DNA of 64,000 bases from Myxococcus landrumus (GTDB taxonomy: Bacteria; Myxococcota; Myxococcia; Myxococcales; Myxococcaceae). Under the pieces are notes generated by a model. That model was not told the origin of the DNA, did not search any database, and saw nothing but the letters and a program-made list of their open reading frames with translations. Location of the stretch: positions 6,770,001 through 6,834,000 of the forward strand of contig NZ_CP071091.1 of assembly GCF_017301635.1 (NCBI RefSeq). The letters are read 5' to 3'. Of this stretch, positions 19,002 to 28,031 are shown piece after piece; within the stretch, counting starts at the first letter, position 1, and every line of letters begins with the position of its first letter. The position numbers and the translations under genes were made by a program.

Positions 19002-19164
19002 GCCCGCTCTCTTTTCTTCCCACTGGGGGGATGTAGGGGAAGCCGGCACGCTACACGGCGTCGATTCGCGAATCACCCGCAAACTGGAATAACGCGCACA
19101 GTCAGAATTCGAGGAAGGCTTGAAACCCTGTATGACGCGACCTTGAGGTGTCTTGTTTTTGACG

Positions 19165-19186
19165 CATCGCGACGCGTGACGCGATG
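19165..19186. promoter_or_regulatory. Inverted repeat in the SGNH/ClC divergent promoter region
   Basis: CATCGCG (19165-19171) and CGCGATG (19180-19186) flank ACGCGTGA, itself containing the palindrome ACGCGT. It sits 38 bases before the ClC start and could be an operator. The surrounding 19002-19223 is otherwise non-coding and locally AT-richer than its neighbours. Confidence 0.4.
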
Positions 19187-19223
19187 TTTCATGATGTCTC
19201 AAAAGTCCGGAAGGGAGGCCTGA

Positions 19224-20537
19224 GTGCGGTGGACGGGGAGTGCGCGGGTGTTGGCGCAGTGGTTGGTGTTGGGGGCGGTGGTGGGGGTGGTGTGCGGGGT
19301 GGCGTCGGCGGGGTTCCTGTGGCTGCTGGAGGAGGCGACGCGGCTCCGGGTGAGCAACCCGGCGCTCGTGTACGCGCTGCCCTTGGCGGGGTGGGTGTTG
19401 GGGGCGGTGTACGCGAAGTGGGGAGGGCCGGTGCGAGGGGGCAACAACCTGGTGCTCGACACGGTGCACACGGGGGATGCGCAGGTGCCGTTGCGGATGG
19501 CGCCGATGGTGTTGGTGGGGACGGTGTTGACGCACCTGTTTGGAGGCAGTGCGGGGCGGGAGGGGACGGCGGTGCAGATGGGTGGGAGCCTGGCGGACTG
19601 GATTGCGCACCGGTTCCGGGTGGGGCCGGACTTGAGGCGGGAGCTGTTGGCGGCGGGAATCGCGGGGGGCTTCGGTTCGGTGTTCGGGACGCCGGTGGCG
19701 GGGGCGGTGTTCGGGTTGGAGGTCGTGGTGGTGGGGCGGCTGGGCTACGAGGCGCTGCTGCCGGCGCTGGTGGCGTCGGTGGTGGGGGATTTGGTGACGC
19801 GGGGGTTGGGGATTCACCACACGGTGTATCCAGTGCCTGGGGCGTTGCCGTTGACGGTGCCGGTGGTGGGGAAGTGGTTGGTGTTCGCGGTGGGGGTGGC
19901 GGTGGTGGCGGTGTTGTTCGTGGAGGGGATGCACCGGCTGAAGGGGGTGTTGGAGCGGCGGGTGCCGTGGTTGCCGCTGCGGATGGCGATGGGTGGCACG
20001 GCGGTGGTGCTGTTGTGGCTGTGGGTGGGGACGGACGCGTATCTGGGGTTGGGGGTGCCGGGGATATTGCGAGCGTTCCAGGACCCGGCGCTGCCGGTGT
20101 CGGCGTTCGCGTGGAAGCTGGTGTTCACGGTGGTGACGTTGGGAGCGGGGTTCCTCGGGGGCGAGGTGACGCCGCTGTTCTTCATGGGCGCCAGCCTGGG
20201 GAACGTGTTGGCGCGGGGGCTCGGGTTGCCCGTGGACCTGGGGGCCGCGGTGGGGATGGCGGCGCTGTTCGCGGCGGCGGCGAATACGCCGCTCGCGTTG
20301 TCCATCATGGCGGTGGAGCTGGTGGGCGCGGGGGTGCTCCCGCACGTGATGATTGTGGCGACGGTGGCGTATCTACTGACGGGGCACCGCGGGATTTATC
20401 CGGCGCAACGGATTGGGCGTAGCAAGCACGGTGGGCCGCTGCTCGCGCGGTGGGTGCCGTTGCGGGAGATGGAGGAGGCCCGGGAGAAGCCCGGGCCCCG
20501 TGGGTCAGTAGGGCCGGAGAATCACGGCTCCGGGTAG
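19224..20537 (+). CDS. ClC-family chloride channel / ion-proton antiporter
   Basis: A 437-aa integral membrane protein with the duplicated ClC fold. The family signature is seen as GGSAGREGTAVQMGGSLAD (GREGP-type motif), followed by AAGIAGGFGSVFGTPVAGAVF and, in the second half, GAGFLGGEVTPLFFMGASLG and AAAANTPLALSIMAVEL. The first selectivity motif (usually GSGIP) is not obvious, so chloride, nitrate or fluoride as the ion is open. The GTG at 19224 follows GGGAGG at 7 bases. Codon use is odd: Gly is mostly GGG and Val GTG, unlike flanking genes that prefer C-ending codons. The 3' end overlaps the convergent lipoprotein gene by 16 bases. Confidence 0.9.
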   Translation: MRWTGSARVLAQWLVLGAVVGVVCGVASAGFLWLLEEATRLRVSNPALVYALPLAGWVLGAVYAKWGGPVRGGNNLVLDTVHTGDAQVPLRMAPMVLVGTVLTHLFGGSAGREGTAVQMGGSLADWIAHRFRVGPDLRRELLAAGIAGGFGSVFGTPVAGAVFGLEVVVVGRLGYEALLPALVASVVGDLVTRGLGIHHTVYPVPGALPLTVPVVGKWLVFAVGVAVVAVLFVEGMHRLKGVLERRVPWLPLRMAMGGTAVVLLWLWVGTDAYLGLGVPGILRAFQDPALPVSAFAWKLVFTVVTLGAGFLGGEVTPLFFMGASLGNVLARGLGLPVDLGAAVGMAALFAAAANTPLALSIMAVELVGAGVLPHVMIVATVAYLLTGHRGIYPAQRIGRSKHGGPLLARWVPLREMEEAREKPGPRGSVGPENHGSG

Positions 20538-22157
20538 TGGAAGACGCGGCCATCGTCTCCTACGATCCAGAACTCACTTCCTGTTGGGTTCATCGAGAGG
20601 CCGTACAGCGCCACTTCCGCCGCGAATGGCAGCACCGGCTCCCTGGCCCACCCAAATGGCGTAAACCGTCGCAGCCTCCCCGTCGTGCTCGCATCCACCA
20701 TGTAGCACTGCTCGTTCCCCGGACTCTGCGGGTTGGCCCTGTCATACCTCATCGCCACGCTGGTGAAGTCGGAGGTCGAGTCCGGCGCTGGAGCCGCCAC
20801 TCGGGTCCAGGTCGTCCCACCCGACCAGCGCCACACATGCCCCTCGTCGCCTACCGCGCACGCCTTGTTCTCTTCCCCAATCCACACCGCCTTCGCGAAA
20901 TTAGCCTGGGCGTCGGAGTTGACGGAATGGAGCGTGACGGTGCCTCCACCAGTTGCACCGTTGTAGGAGCGCGCCCTGTTCTGCGTGCTGTTCACCGTGC
21001 CGCCCACCGTGAGGAGGAAATCCTCTCGCAATGAGTGGAGGCCATAGTGACGAACAGTACCTACGGCCGGGTCATGCAGAATAGAAAATGGATTAGGGCC
21101 CAACGTCCACTTGATGAGCCGTCCACCCACGTCTGTGAGATAGAGATATTGCGTTTGCCCCCCCGCCTCGAAGCCTACAATCCCTGTAATGGTCAGGGAG
21201 GGTTGCCCAGCGACCCGAGGAGGCGTGGTATCTGGAAAACAAGTGTGGTCCTCGGCTCCGTTGTGCAGGGCAATCCTCCCCTCTCGCCCTCCGAGGAATA
21301 CTCGGCCTAGCGAGTCCACCCAGGACACCGTCCAATCATTGTTGCCACAGTTGTTCGGGTGGAAGACGTTTCCCGCGGGCGGAGCCGGAGTCGCCGAATC
21401 CCCATAGCTGAAGCTTTCGAATCTCAGATTCGCTGCTCGCTTCACCGCCAGCTTCCCCCCGGTCCCCGCAATCCAGACGGGATATCCGCCCACCGTCGTC
21501 GACACCGTCTTCATCGACACCGTCTTCCAATCACGGCTATTCGACGTCACAAAGTGGTCCGTCACCTGCTTCAGCGTGCCACCACACGTCGACGGTTCGT
21601 CAGCAATCCCGTTGGTGCAGTTGTTGTCGATGGCGTCACACAATTCTGGCGCTCCCCCAAACGTCGTGGGGTCCGCCTCATCGCAGTCCGTGTGCCGGTT
21701 TTCCACATGCCCCTGTGGAATCGACTGCCCCTCGCAAACGTCCACCGCCGCCACCGGCGCCCCATCTTGGTCCCCATCCGCGTCCGGATAGAACTTCCTC
21801 GGAGGCAGCGCGCTGCACGCCACCCCATCCCCCGCTTGATTGCAGACCTTGGTTCCCGTGCATCCCTGGTTTGTGCAGGCCTCTCCCTTCTCCGTAAACC
21901 CCTCATCCACCCCGTTGATGCAGTTATTATCTCGGTTGTCGCAGACCTCGTTCTTCCCAGGCGTATTGAAGTCCTGGTCGTCACGACAATCGAAGTCCAG
22001 ATTCGGCGGCCGACGGATGTACCCAGCAGGCTGCTGGCACTGAATCTTGCGAGTGGTCCCATCCACCGCCCCATCCCCGTCCCGGTCCAGGTACCACTCC
22101 TTGTCGAATCCTTCATCCACCCCAGCAACGCAGTTGTTGTCGACTTCGTCGCAGACC
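20522..22157. repeat. Long direct repeat, copy A
   Basis: The 3' part of lipoprotein gene A. It matches 24060-25695 at a constant offset of 3,538 bases with scattered single-base differences and no net insertion or deletion. Similarity falls sharply beyond 22157. Confidence 0.9.
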
Positions 22158-22846
22158 TCTGGTGCACCAGGAGAGATTTCCCTGTTGCTGTCGTTGCAGT
22201 CCCCAGTCCGATTCGACCACCCACCGGCCACTGAGCCACAGCGCTGGACGGGCTGACCAGCTCCCACTCCATCGCCGTCCGCGTCCCGGTAGAAAGCCTC
22301 CGTTGGAAGCCCTTCGTCCGTTCGCGAATCACAGTTGTTGTCGACGTCGTCGCACACCTCGATGTTGCCTGGGTACATCGCGGCTGCGTTAGGTCCGTTG
22401 TCATTACAGTCCGACCCGCCCTTGTCGCCATTCCTCGCGACATACCCATCCCCGTCCTCATCCAGCGTGACAAGGGTCATCGTGCGCCTCTCGCCCGACA
22501 GATTGACCACCAGCTCCGACCGGTCCACCTCCTTGCCTGTACAGCTCTGCTCGTGAGCCGTGATGGTGACCTTTGCGCTCGCGCTCCATCCCTCCCGACG
22601 GAGAATTCTCCACTCCAGCGGAAGACGCTGACTCGCGAGCTCCATCCCTGAAAGGCGCTGCACCGCGAAGTTCGCCGCGTTGGTTGCATCTTCGGCCAGC
22701 AGCACAAGACATCCCTGCTTGAAGCTCGGCGAGTAGTTGACCTCAATGAAGGCGCCCCGCTCCGACCTGATCTCTTCGAGACCCGGCACGGAACAGCCCC
22801 CCAACACCAACAACCCCGTGACAGCCAGCCGTTCCCAGAGGCTCAT
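20522..22846 (-). CDS. MopE-repeat lipoprotein, copy A
   Basis: A 774-aa lipoprotein: signal MSLWERLAVTGLLVLGGC with lipobox LGGC. Residues ~130-400 hold acidic calcium-loop-like blocks (DEDGDGYVA, DADGDGVGAG, DRDGDGAVDG) alternating with CDxxDNNC units (four: CDDVDNNC, CDEVDNNC, CDNRDNNC, CDAIDNNC). This is the metal-binding MopE-type repeat. The C-terminal ~370 residues look like a beta-propeller (GGKLAVKRA, WVDSLGRVFLGG, AVGDEGHVWRWSGG, WIVGDDGRVFHY). It is likely surface-exposed and metal-binding. The start overlaps the upstream TPR gene stop by 4 bases. Its 3' 1.6 kb is almost identical to copy B. Confidence 0.9.
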   Translation of the reverse strand: MSLWERLAVTGLLVLGGCSVPGLEEIRSERGAFIEVNYSPSFKQGCLVLLAEDATNAANFAVQRLSGMELASQRLPLEWRILRREGWSASAKVTITAHEQSCTGKEVDRSELVVNLSGERRTMTLVTLDEDGDGYVARNGDKGGSDCNDNGPNAAAMYPGNIEVCDDVDNNCDSRTDEGLPTEAFYRDADGDGVGAGQPVQRCGSVAGGWSNRTGDCNDSNREISPGAPEVCDEVDNNCVAGVDEGFDKEWYLDRDGDGAVDGTTRKIQCQQPAGYIRRPPNLDFDCRDDQDFNTPGKNEVCDNRDNNCINGVDEGFTEKGEACTNQGCTGTKVCNQAGDGVACSALPPRKFYPDADGDQDGAPVAAVDVCEGQSIPQGHVENRHTDCDEADPTTFGGAPELCDAIDNNCTNGIADEPSTCGGTLKQVTDHFVTSNSRDWKTVSMKTVSTTVGGYPVWIAGTGGKLAVKRAANLRFESFSYGDSATPAPPAGNVFHPNNCGNNDWTVSWVDSLGRVFLGGREGRIALHNGAEDHTCFPDTTPPRVAGQPSLTITGIVGFEAGGQTQYLYLTDVGGRLIKWTLGPNPFSILHDPAVGTVRHYGLHSLREDFLLTVGGTVNSTQNRARSYNGATGGGTVTLHSVNSDAQANFAKAVWIGEENKACAVGDEGHVWRWSGGTTWTRVAAPAPDSTSDFTSVAMRYDRANPQSPGNEQCYMVDASTTGRLRRFTPFGWAREPVLPFAAEVALYGLSMNPTGSEFWIVGDDGRVFHYPEP

Positions 22847-23682
22847 GGCATTCCTCCATCAGCGACGGGGGCATCACCCGACCCGGAGAAGAACCACGTC
22901 GCCACCGCCCCCACCGCCGCGGCCGTCGCCGCGCCAAACAAGATGTTCGCCGTCCGAGCGCTCCCTTGTGCTCGCGAATGAAAGGCCTCCATGTCCTCAT
23001 CGAACACGGCGGACCGCGCGTCCTCGAGCTGGCTCTTCGACGACAGGCCGAACACTGTCCCAGTCCCGCCCGCGGCAACCCCCACGCCAAGCAACACCCA
23101 GCTCGCCAAGGGAACACGCCGCCCGGCAATCTGGACTCCCTCTGAAGTCTTCCCCATGGCGCCATCCACTGAGCCTGGTGCCCACGGCGCTGGACTGCTG
23201 GTCCCCGTGGACGAAGGCATCAGCGCTGGACGGGTTCCCTCCACCAGCCTGGCATCCGACGCCCCCACGCCCCCTACAGGAGAGTCCTGGCGCCCGTCCG
23301 CCAACGTCCCACGCAGCTTCTCTCGCTGCGCTTCGAACTCACGACTCACCTTGGGGGACACACTCAATGGGAGCTGGACGTCCAGTTGGCGCTGAAGCGC
23401 ATCCTGGAAGTCCTTGCGCGCCGCGTCCCACCGCCCCATGTCCGCCAGGATGATGCCACGCAGCAGGGCCATGGAGACCGCCTCGCTCGCGTCATGCGAC
23501 AGGCTGCTGGCGCGCTTCAGTCGCTCAAGTGCGAGCTCATATTCGAGGTCTTCATAGAGACGGATGGCCTCGGCGATTTCGCGCTGAACGACTCCTTCGG
23601 CACCGTTCGCCCGCGGAGGAAGGACCCCGAACACGCAGACGATGACCGCAAGGAACTTCCCCCACAGGCATGACTTGGACAT
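22843..23682 (-). CDS. Exported TPR-like protein, operon partner of lipoprotein A
   Basis: A 279-aa protein with a signal peptide (MSKSCLWGKFLAVIVCVFGV ... ANGAEG), a helical N-terminal region with TPR-like spacing (AIRLYEDLEYELALERLKRA, GRWDAARKDFQDALQ), a Ser/Pro-rich linker, and two C-terminal hydrophobic helices (SWVLLGVGVAAGGTGTVFGL; ANILFGAATAAAVGAVATWFF). This layout (periplasmic TPR plus terminal membrane hairpin) is common in myxobacterial exported proteins of unknown function. It overlaps lipoprotein A by 4 bases and is probably co-expressed with it. Copy B has no such partner. Confidence 0.82.
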   Translation of the reverse strand: MSKSCLWGKFLAVIVCVFGVLPPRANGAEGVVQREIAEAIRLYEDLEYELALERLKRASSLSHDASEAVSMALLRGIILADMGRWDAARKDFQDALQRQLDVQLPLSVSPKVSREFEAQREKLRGTLADGRQDSPVGGVGASDARLVEGTRPALMPSSTGTSSPAPWAPGSVDGAMGKTSEGVQIAGRRVPLASWVLLGVGVAAGGTGTVFGLSSKSQLEDARSAVFDEDMEAFHSRAQGSARTANILFGAATAAAVGAVATWFFSGSGDAPVADGGMP

Positions 23683-23749
23683 GCCTCAACTGTAGACGCA
23701 AACCATCAACACGAGAAAAGCTGGACAATTCCGCCATACCCAGAACATT

Positions 23750-23905
23750 TCACTCCGCTCGCCCCTCTGGCATCACAGGGACGCCGTGGAGAGGCGATGG
23801 CGCGGGGTAATGGAAGACACGGTTGCGGTCGCCCAGGACTCTTGGAATCTGGGTAGAGGCCGTCCTGGGGATGTCATTCAGAGTTGCATCCACCATCAGC
23901 CACGT
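23750..23905 (-). pseudogene. Relic of a third MopE-lipoprotein 3' end
   Basis: Read on the minus strand in one frame, this stretch gives MVDATLNDIPR ... VLGDRNRVFHYPAP before a TGA at 23750-23752. Intact copies end MVDASTTGRLR ... IVGDDGRVFHYPEP. About 20 residues are missing between the two anchors, and upstream (towards 24059) no long frame continues. The rest of the 23683-24059 interval holds the promoter of the TPR gene and nothing else I can recognise. The match is short, so this is a moderate call. Confidence 0.5.
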
Positions 23906-24059
23906 CGGGCACCTACTCGCCGATGCACCACTTCAGCGTCGAGTCCAAGCGCTCGCGAGGGCATCGTGGACACCCTCGCGAAGACCCGGCAGCCCTTGTC
24001 CTCTGGAGTGCCGCGCTCTTGGAGTTCAATCCGAAGCGCGGCACGCCCGAGGGATACGA

Positions 24060-25695
24060 CTACGGTTCCGGGTAGTGGAAGACGCGGCCGTCGTCTCCGA
24101 CGATCCAGAACTCACTTCCTGTTGGGTTCATCGAGAGGCCGTACAACGCCACTTCCGCCGCGTTTGGCAGATCCGGCTCCTTGGCCCAACCGAACGGCGT
24201 CAACCGTCGCAGCCTCCCCGTCGTGCTCGCATCCACCATATAGCACTGCTCGTTCCCCGAGATCTGCGGGTTGGCCCTGTCATACCGCATCACCACGTTG
24301 GTGAAGTTGGAGGTCGCATCCGGCGCTGGAACCGCCACTCGGGTCCAGTTCGTCCCACCCGACCAGCTCCACACATGCCCCTCGTCGCCTACCGCGCACG
24401 CCTTGTTCTCTTCCCCAATCCACACCGCCTTCGCGAAATTAGCCTGGTCGTCGGAGTTGACGGAATGGAGCGTGACGGTGCCTCCACCAGTTGCACCGTT
24501 GTAGGAGCGCGCCCTGTTCTGCATGCTGTTCACCGTGCCGCCCACCGTGAGGAGGAAATCCTCTCGCAATGAGTGGAGGCCATAGTGACGAACAGTATTT
24601 ACGGCCGGGTCATGCAAAATAGAAAACGGATTAGGGCCCAACGTCCACTTGATGAGCCGCCCACCCACGTCCGTGAGATAGAGATATTGCGTTTGCCCCC
24701 CCACCTCGAAGCCCACAATCCCTGTAATGGTCAGGGAGGGTTGCCCAGCGACCCGAGGAGGCGTGGCATCTGGAAAACAAGTGTGGTCCTCGGCTCCGTT
24801 GTGCAGGGCAATTCTCCCCTCTCGCCCTCCGAGGAAGACTCGACCTTGCGAGTCCACCCAGGACACCGTCCAATCATTGTTGCCACAGTTGTTCGAGTGG
24901 AAGACGTTTCCCGCGGGCGGAGCCGGAGTCGCCGAATCCCCATAGCTGAAGCTTTCGAATCTCAGATTCGCTGCTCGCTTCACCGCCAGCTTCCCCCCGG
25001 TCCCCGCAATCCAGACGGGATATCCGCCCACCGTCGTCGACACCGTCTTCATCGATACCGTCTTCCAGTCACGGCTATTCGACGTCACAAAGTGGTCCGT
25101 CACCTGCTTCAGCGTGCCACCACACGTCGCCGGTTCGTCAGCAATCCCGTTGGTGCAGTTGTTGTCGATGGCATCGCACAATTCTGGCGCCCCCCCAAAC
25201 GTCGTGGGGTCTCTCTCATCGCAGTCCGTGTGCCGGTTTTCCACATGCCCCTGCGGAATCGACTGCCCCTCGCAAACGTCCACCGCCGCCACCGGCGCCC
25301 CATCTTGGTCCCCATCCGCGTCCGGATAGAACTTCCTCGGAGGCAGCGCGCTGCACGCCACCCCATCCCCCGCTTGATTGCAGACCTTGGTTCCCGTGCA
25401 TCCCTGGTTTGTGCAGGACTCTCCCTTCCCCGTAAACCCCTCATCCACCCCGTTGATGCAGTTATTGTCCCAGTTGTCGCAGACCTCGTCCTTACCAGGC
25501 GTATTGAAGTCCTGGTCGTCACGACAATCGAAGTCCAGATTCGGCGGCCGATGCTTGTACCCGTCGGGCTGCTGGCACTGCGTCTTGAGAGTGGTCCCAT
25601 CCACCGCTCCATCCCCGTCCCGGTCCAGGTACCACTCCTTGTCGAATCCTTCATCCACCCCAGCAACGCAGTTGTTGTCGACTTCGTCGCAGACT
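24060..25695. repeat. Long direct repeat, copy B
   Basis: The 3' part of lipoprotein gene B, counterpart of 20522-22157. Both repeats start at the stop codon of their gene and end just before a CDEVDNNC unit. No mobile-element genes flank them. Confidence 0.9.
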
Positions 25696-26369
25696 TCCTG
25701 CGCATCAGGGTGGATATCTTTCTTGCTGTCGTCGCAGTCCCCAGTCCGCTCCGAATAGCCCTTCGCGGGCACGCATCGCAGAACAGCAGTCCCCGTCCCG
25801 ACTCCGTCCCCATCCCCATCCACATAGAGGGTCTTCACAGGCAGCCCATCGTCCACTCCACCCGCGCAGTCGTTATCAATGTCGTCGCACACCTCGCGCT
25901 TCGCGGGGGACCTCGCTGCGGCATTCGGACCGCTGTCTTCACAGTCCGTGCCGCCAGCCTCCTTGGCGACATACCCATCCCCATCCTCATCCGGAGTGAC
26001 GAGCTCCACCGACGGCCCTTCCCTTCGCCCCTTGCCCGACAGGTCGACGAACGTCTCCGCATCGTCCACCGCCTTGCCTTCGCAGGTCTGCTCGTGGGCA
26101 ACGACGGTCACCTTCCACCGCGTGCCCCACCCATCCCTGTGAACGACCCCCAGAATCACCGGGGGGCCCTTTCTCGCAATCTCCTCCGTGAGGGTGAGCT
26201 CCTCCGTGGCGAAGTTGCTCGGATTGGACTCGTCCTGAGCCGTCATGACGATACAGCCCGTCTTGAAGCTCGGCGTGTACTTGATTGTGACGAGAGCATT
26301 CGCCCGTTCCTCGGACTTCGAACAGGCAATGACACACAGGGAGAGCGCTAAAAGGAGAATGTGACGCAT
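24060..26369 (-). CDS. MopE-repeat lipoprotein, copy B
   Basis: About 769 aa from the ATG at 26369, with lipoprotein signal MRHILLLALSLCVIAC. Same architecture as copy A: acidic DxDGDG loops (DEDGDGYVAK, DGDGDGVGTG, DRDGDGAVDG), CDxxDNxC units (CDDIDNDC, CDEVDNNC, CDNWDNNC, CDAIDNNC), then a propeller-like C-terminal half ending FHYPEP. The N-terminal third differs from copy A while the C-terminal two thirds is almost the same. A GTG three codons upstream is an alternative start. The leader (26379-26674) is non-coding and extremely C-rich on the plus strand. Likely a surface metal-binding protein; role unknown. Confidence 0.9.
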   Translation of the reverse strand: MRHILLLALSLCVIACSKSEERANALVTIKYTPSFKTGCIVMTAQDESNPSNFATEELTLTEEIARKGPPVILGVVHRDGWGTRWKVTVVAHEQTCEGKAVDDAETFVDLSGKGRREGPSVELVTPDEDGDGYVAKEAGGTDCEDSGPNAAARSPAKREVCDDIDNDCAGGVDDGLPVKTLYVDGDGDGVGTGTAVLRCVPAKGYSERTGDCDDSKKDIHPDAQEVCDEVDNNCVAGVDEGFDKEWYLDRDGDGAVDGTTLKTQCQQPDGYKHRPPNLDFDCRDDQDFNTPGKDEVCDNWDNNCINGVDEGFTGKGESCTNQGCTGTKVCNQAGDGVACSALPPRKFYPDADGDQDGAPVAAVDVCEGQSIPQGHVENRHTDCDERDPTTFGGAPELCDAIDNNCTNGIADEPATCGGTLKQVTDHFVTSNSRDWKTVSMKTVSTTVGGYPVWIAGTGGKLAVKRAANLRFESFSYGDSATPAPPAGNVFHSNNCGNNDWTVSWVDSQGRVFLGGREGRIALHNGAEDHTCFPDATPPRVAGQPSLTITGIVGFEVGGQTQYLYLTDVGGRLIKWTLGPNPFSILHDPAVNTVRHYGLHSLREDFLLTVGGTVNSMQNRARSYNGATGGGTVTLHSVNSDDQANFAKAVWIGEENKACAVGDEGHVWSWSGGTNWTRVAVPAPDATSNFTNVVMRYDRANPQISGNEQCYMVDASTTGRLRRLTPFGWAKEPDLPNAAEVALYGLSMNPTGSEFWIVGDDGRVFHYPEP

Positions 26370-26569
26370 GGGGCACACTCTACCCCAGCCTCACCGCCCC
26401 AATCGCGCCTCAAGACCTCCCGCACCTCGCGAACCACCCACCCCGCAAAACTTCCGCGACGCCATCCAGGCATCCAGGCCCTCCTCCCCACCCCACCAGC
26501 ATTCCAAGATTCCGAGCAGCCTCGCCCCCCACTCCCCCATTTTCCCAAAACTCTCGCGCACTTACGCGC

Positions 26570-26638
26570 GCCCCCCACCCCTCCCGCGCCCACCCTCCCC
26601 CGCACCCTCCACCCTCCCCAGCGCCCCCCTCCGCCCTC
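26570..26638 (-). other. Dense G-run tract (possible G-quadruplex) in the leader of lipoprotein B
   Basis: The non-coding interval 26379-26674 is nearly pure C/A/T on the plus strand. Within 26570-26638 the minus strand carries roughly ten runs of three or more G separated by 1-3 bases. The tract would be transcribed in the 5' leader of lipoprotein B, or in read-through from the capA-like gene. No gene is visible in the interval. Confidence 0.5.
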
Positions 26639-26674
26639 CAGTGCGAGCCGCTGTCACACATGCAACTCACACCC

Positions 26675-28021
26675 TCACGGAGCCGCCTGGGCCGCCGCCC
26701 CACTCTCCGGCGCGGGCACGGGCCCCACGGGCCCCACCGCCGTCCGCTGCCTCAGCTCCGACGAGGCCACCAGGAACCCCGCCGGCAACATCCTCAGAAT
26801 CCGCTCCCGCCGCAGCTGTGAGCCCGCCAGCCGCCGCTCCAACTGCCCCTTCTCCACCTTCCCCTCCTTGTCCAACGCCCCCTCCCGGGCCGCCAGCGCC
26901 TCCAGGCGCTCCGTCACCGCCTCCACCTCCCGGTCAATCAACACCGGCTGGATGTTCCGCGCCTCCTTCCGCCGCCGCCCCACCGCGTTGTTCTCAATCC
27001 ACACCGGCAACACCGCCACATCCCCCAACATCACCTTCCCCCCAGGCGCCGGCCGCAACAGCGTCACCCTCAACAACATCGAGTCCCGCTTGTCCCCCGC
27101 CTTCCCCTTCCCCTTCTCCGAATGGCTGTAGAACCGGTCCTGGTTCGCCACCAGGTTCCCCAGCGAATACGCAATCAACCCCCGCCGCCCATCCGCCGTG
27201 GAGTACCCCTCCAGCGGCTGCAACACATGCGGGTGGTGCCCCACCACCGCCAGCGCCCCCGCCTCCAACATCTCCCGCCCCAGCTTCCGGTCATCCGGAT
27301 GCGGCGTGTCGCTGTACTCCGTCCCCCAGTGCACCAGCACCACCAACGCATCACACGTCCCCGCCACCTCGCGGACCTTCTCCACCGCCTCCTCCGTCGT
27401 CAGCCCCCGGTGGAACCGGTGCACCGGATACGGCACGAACGCCACGTGCGGCGCCGCCCCCTCCTTCGGATTGCTGAACCCGTTCAGCCACCGCGTGAAC
27501 GACAGGAATCCCACCTTCATCCCCCGCGCCTCCACGAACACGGGCTCCCACGCCGCGTCCTTCGTCGCCCCCGTCCCCGTGTGACGGATTCCCGCCGCGT
27601 CCAGGTGCCGCAGCGTCTCCACCAACCCCGCCGGGAGCTGGTCCCTCGCGTGGTTGTTCCCCGTCGACACCACCTTCACCCCTGACGCCGCCAACGCGCG
27701 CGCCATCGCCGACGGCGCGTTGAACAACAACTCCCGCGTCACCGCCTTCTTGTTGTCCGTGACGGGCGTCTCCAGATTCAAGACGCCCACGTCCGCGGTG
27801 CGCAGCACGTCCGCGATGGGCCCGAAGATGTGGTCCCACCCCTCGTTGTTCAGCGACGGCGCCACCCCACCCTCGGGCGGCACCGTCCCCGTGCGCGCAT
27901 GCAACCGCGCGACCTCCTTCACCTCACCGTGCGGAATCACATCCCCACCGAACACCAGCTCGACGGGATGAGGGGCCGTGGCGAACAGCAGGGGAACGAG
28001 CAACAGCGAGGGCGAAAGCAC
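26675..28021 (-). CDS. CapA-family metallophosphatase-like protein
   Basis: About 448 aa from a GTG at 28021. The PGA_cap fold is shown by VFGGDVIPHG (metal Asp), LNLETPV, STGNNHARDQ, VLVHWGTEY and VVGHHPHVLQP, the calcineurin-like metal-ligand set. The N-terminal VLSPSLLLVPLLFATA is a signal peptide. A helical charged tail (~residues 360-430) follows the domain. CapA is named from poly-gamma-glutamate capsule synthesis, but no capB/C is present, so it is more likely a generic exported phosphoesterase. The start sits 10 bases after the VOC gene stop, suggesting an operon. Like the ClC gene it uses many GGG/GTG codons. Confidence 0.85.
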   Translation of the reverse strand: MLSPSLLLVPLLFATAPHPVELVFGGDVIPHGEVKEVARLHARTGTVPPEGGVAPSLNNEGWDHIFGPIADVLRTADVGVLNLETPVTDNKKAVTRELLFNAPSAMARALAASGVKVVSTGNNHARDQLPAGLVETLRHLDAAGIRHTGTGATKDAAWEPVFVEARGMKVGFLSFTRWLNGFSNPKEGAAPHVAFVPYPVHRFHRGLTTEEAVEKVREVAGTCDALVVLVHWGTEYSDTPHPDDRKLGREMLEAGALAVVGHHPHVLQPLEGYSTADGRRGLIAYSLGNLVANQDRFYSHSEKGKGKAGDKRDSMLLRVTLLRPAPGGKVMLGDVAVLPVWIENNAVGRRRKEARNIQPVLIDREVEAVTERLEALAAREGALDKEGKVEKGQLERRLAGSQLRRERILRMLPAGFLVASSELRQRTAVGPVGPVPAPESGAAAQAAP

Positions 28022-28031
28022 GCCCGGAAGC

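Noticed and set aside
17913..20345. Minus-strand frame continuing upstream of the SGNH hydrolase
   Set aside because: The upstream 450 codons are His/Arg/Pro-rich shadow of the ClC gene; the signal peptide at 19001 marks the real start.
20522..26369. CRISPR-like or transposon-related repeats
   Set aside because: The repeats lie inside coding sequence (CDxxDNNC modules and a gene-scale duplication); there are no short direct repeats with spacers, terminal inverted repeats or transposase.
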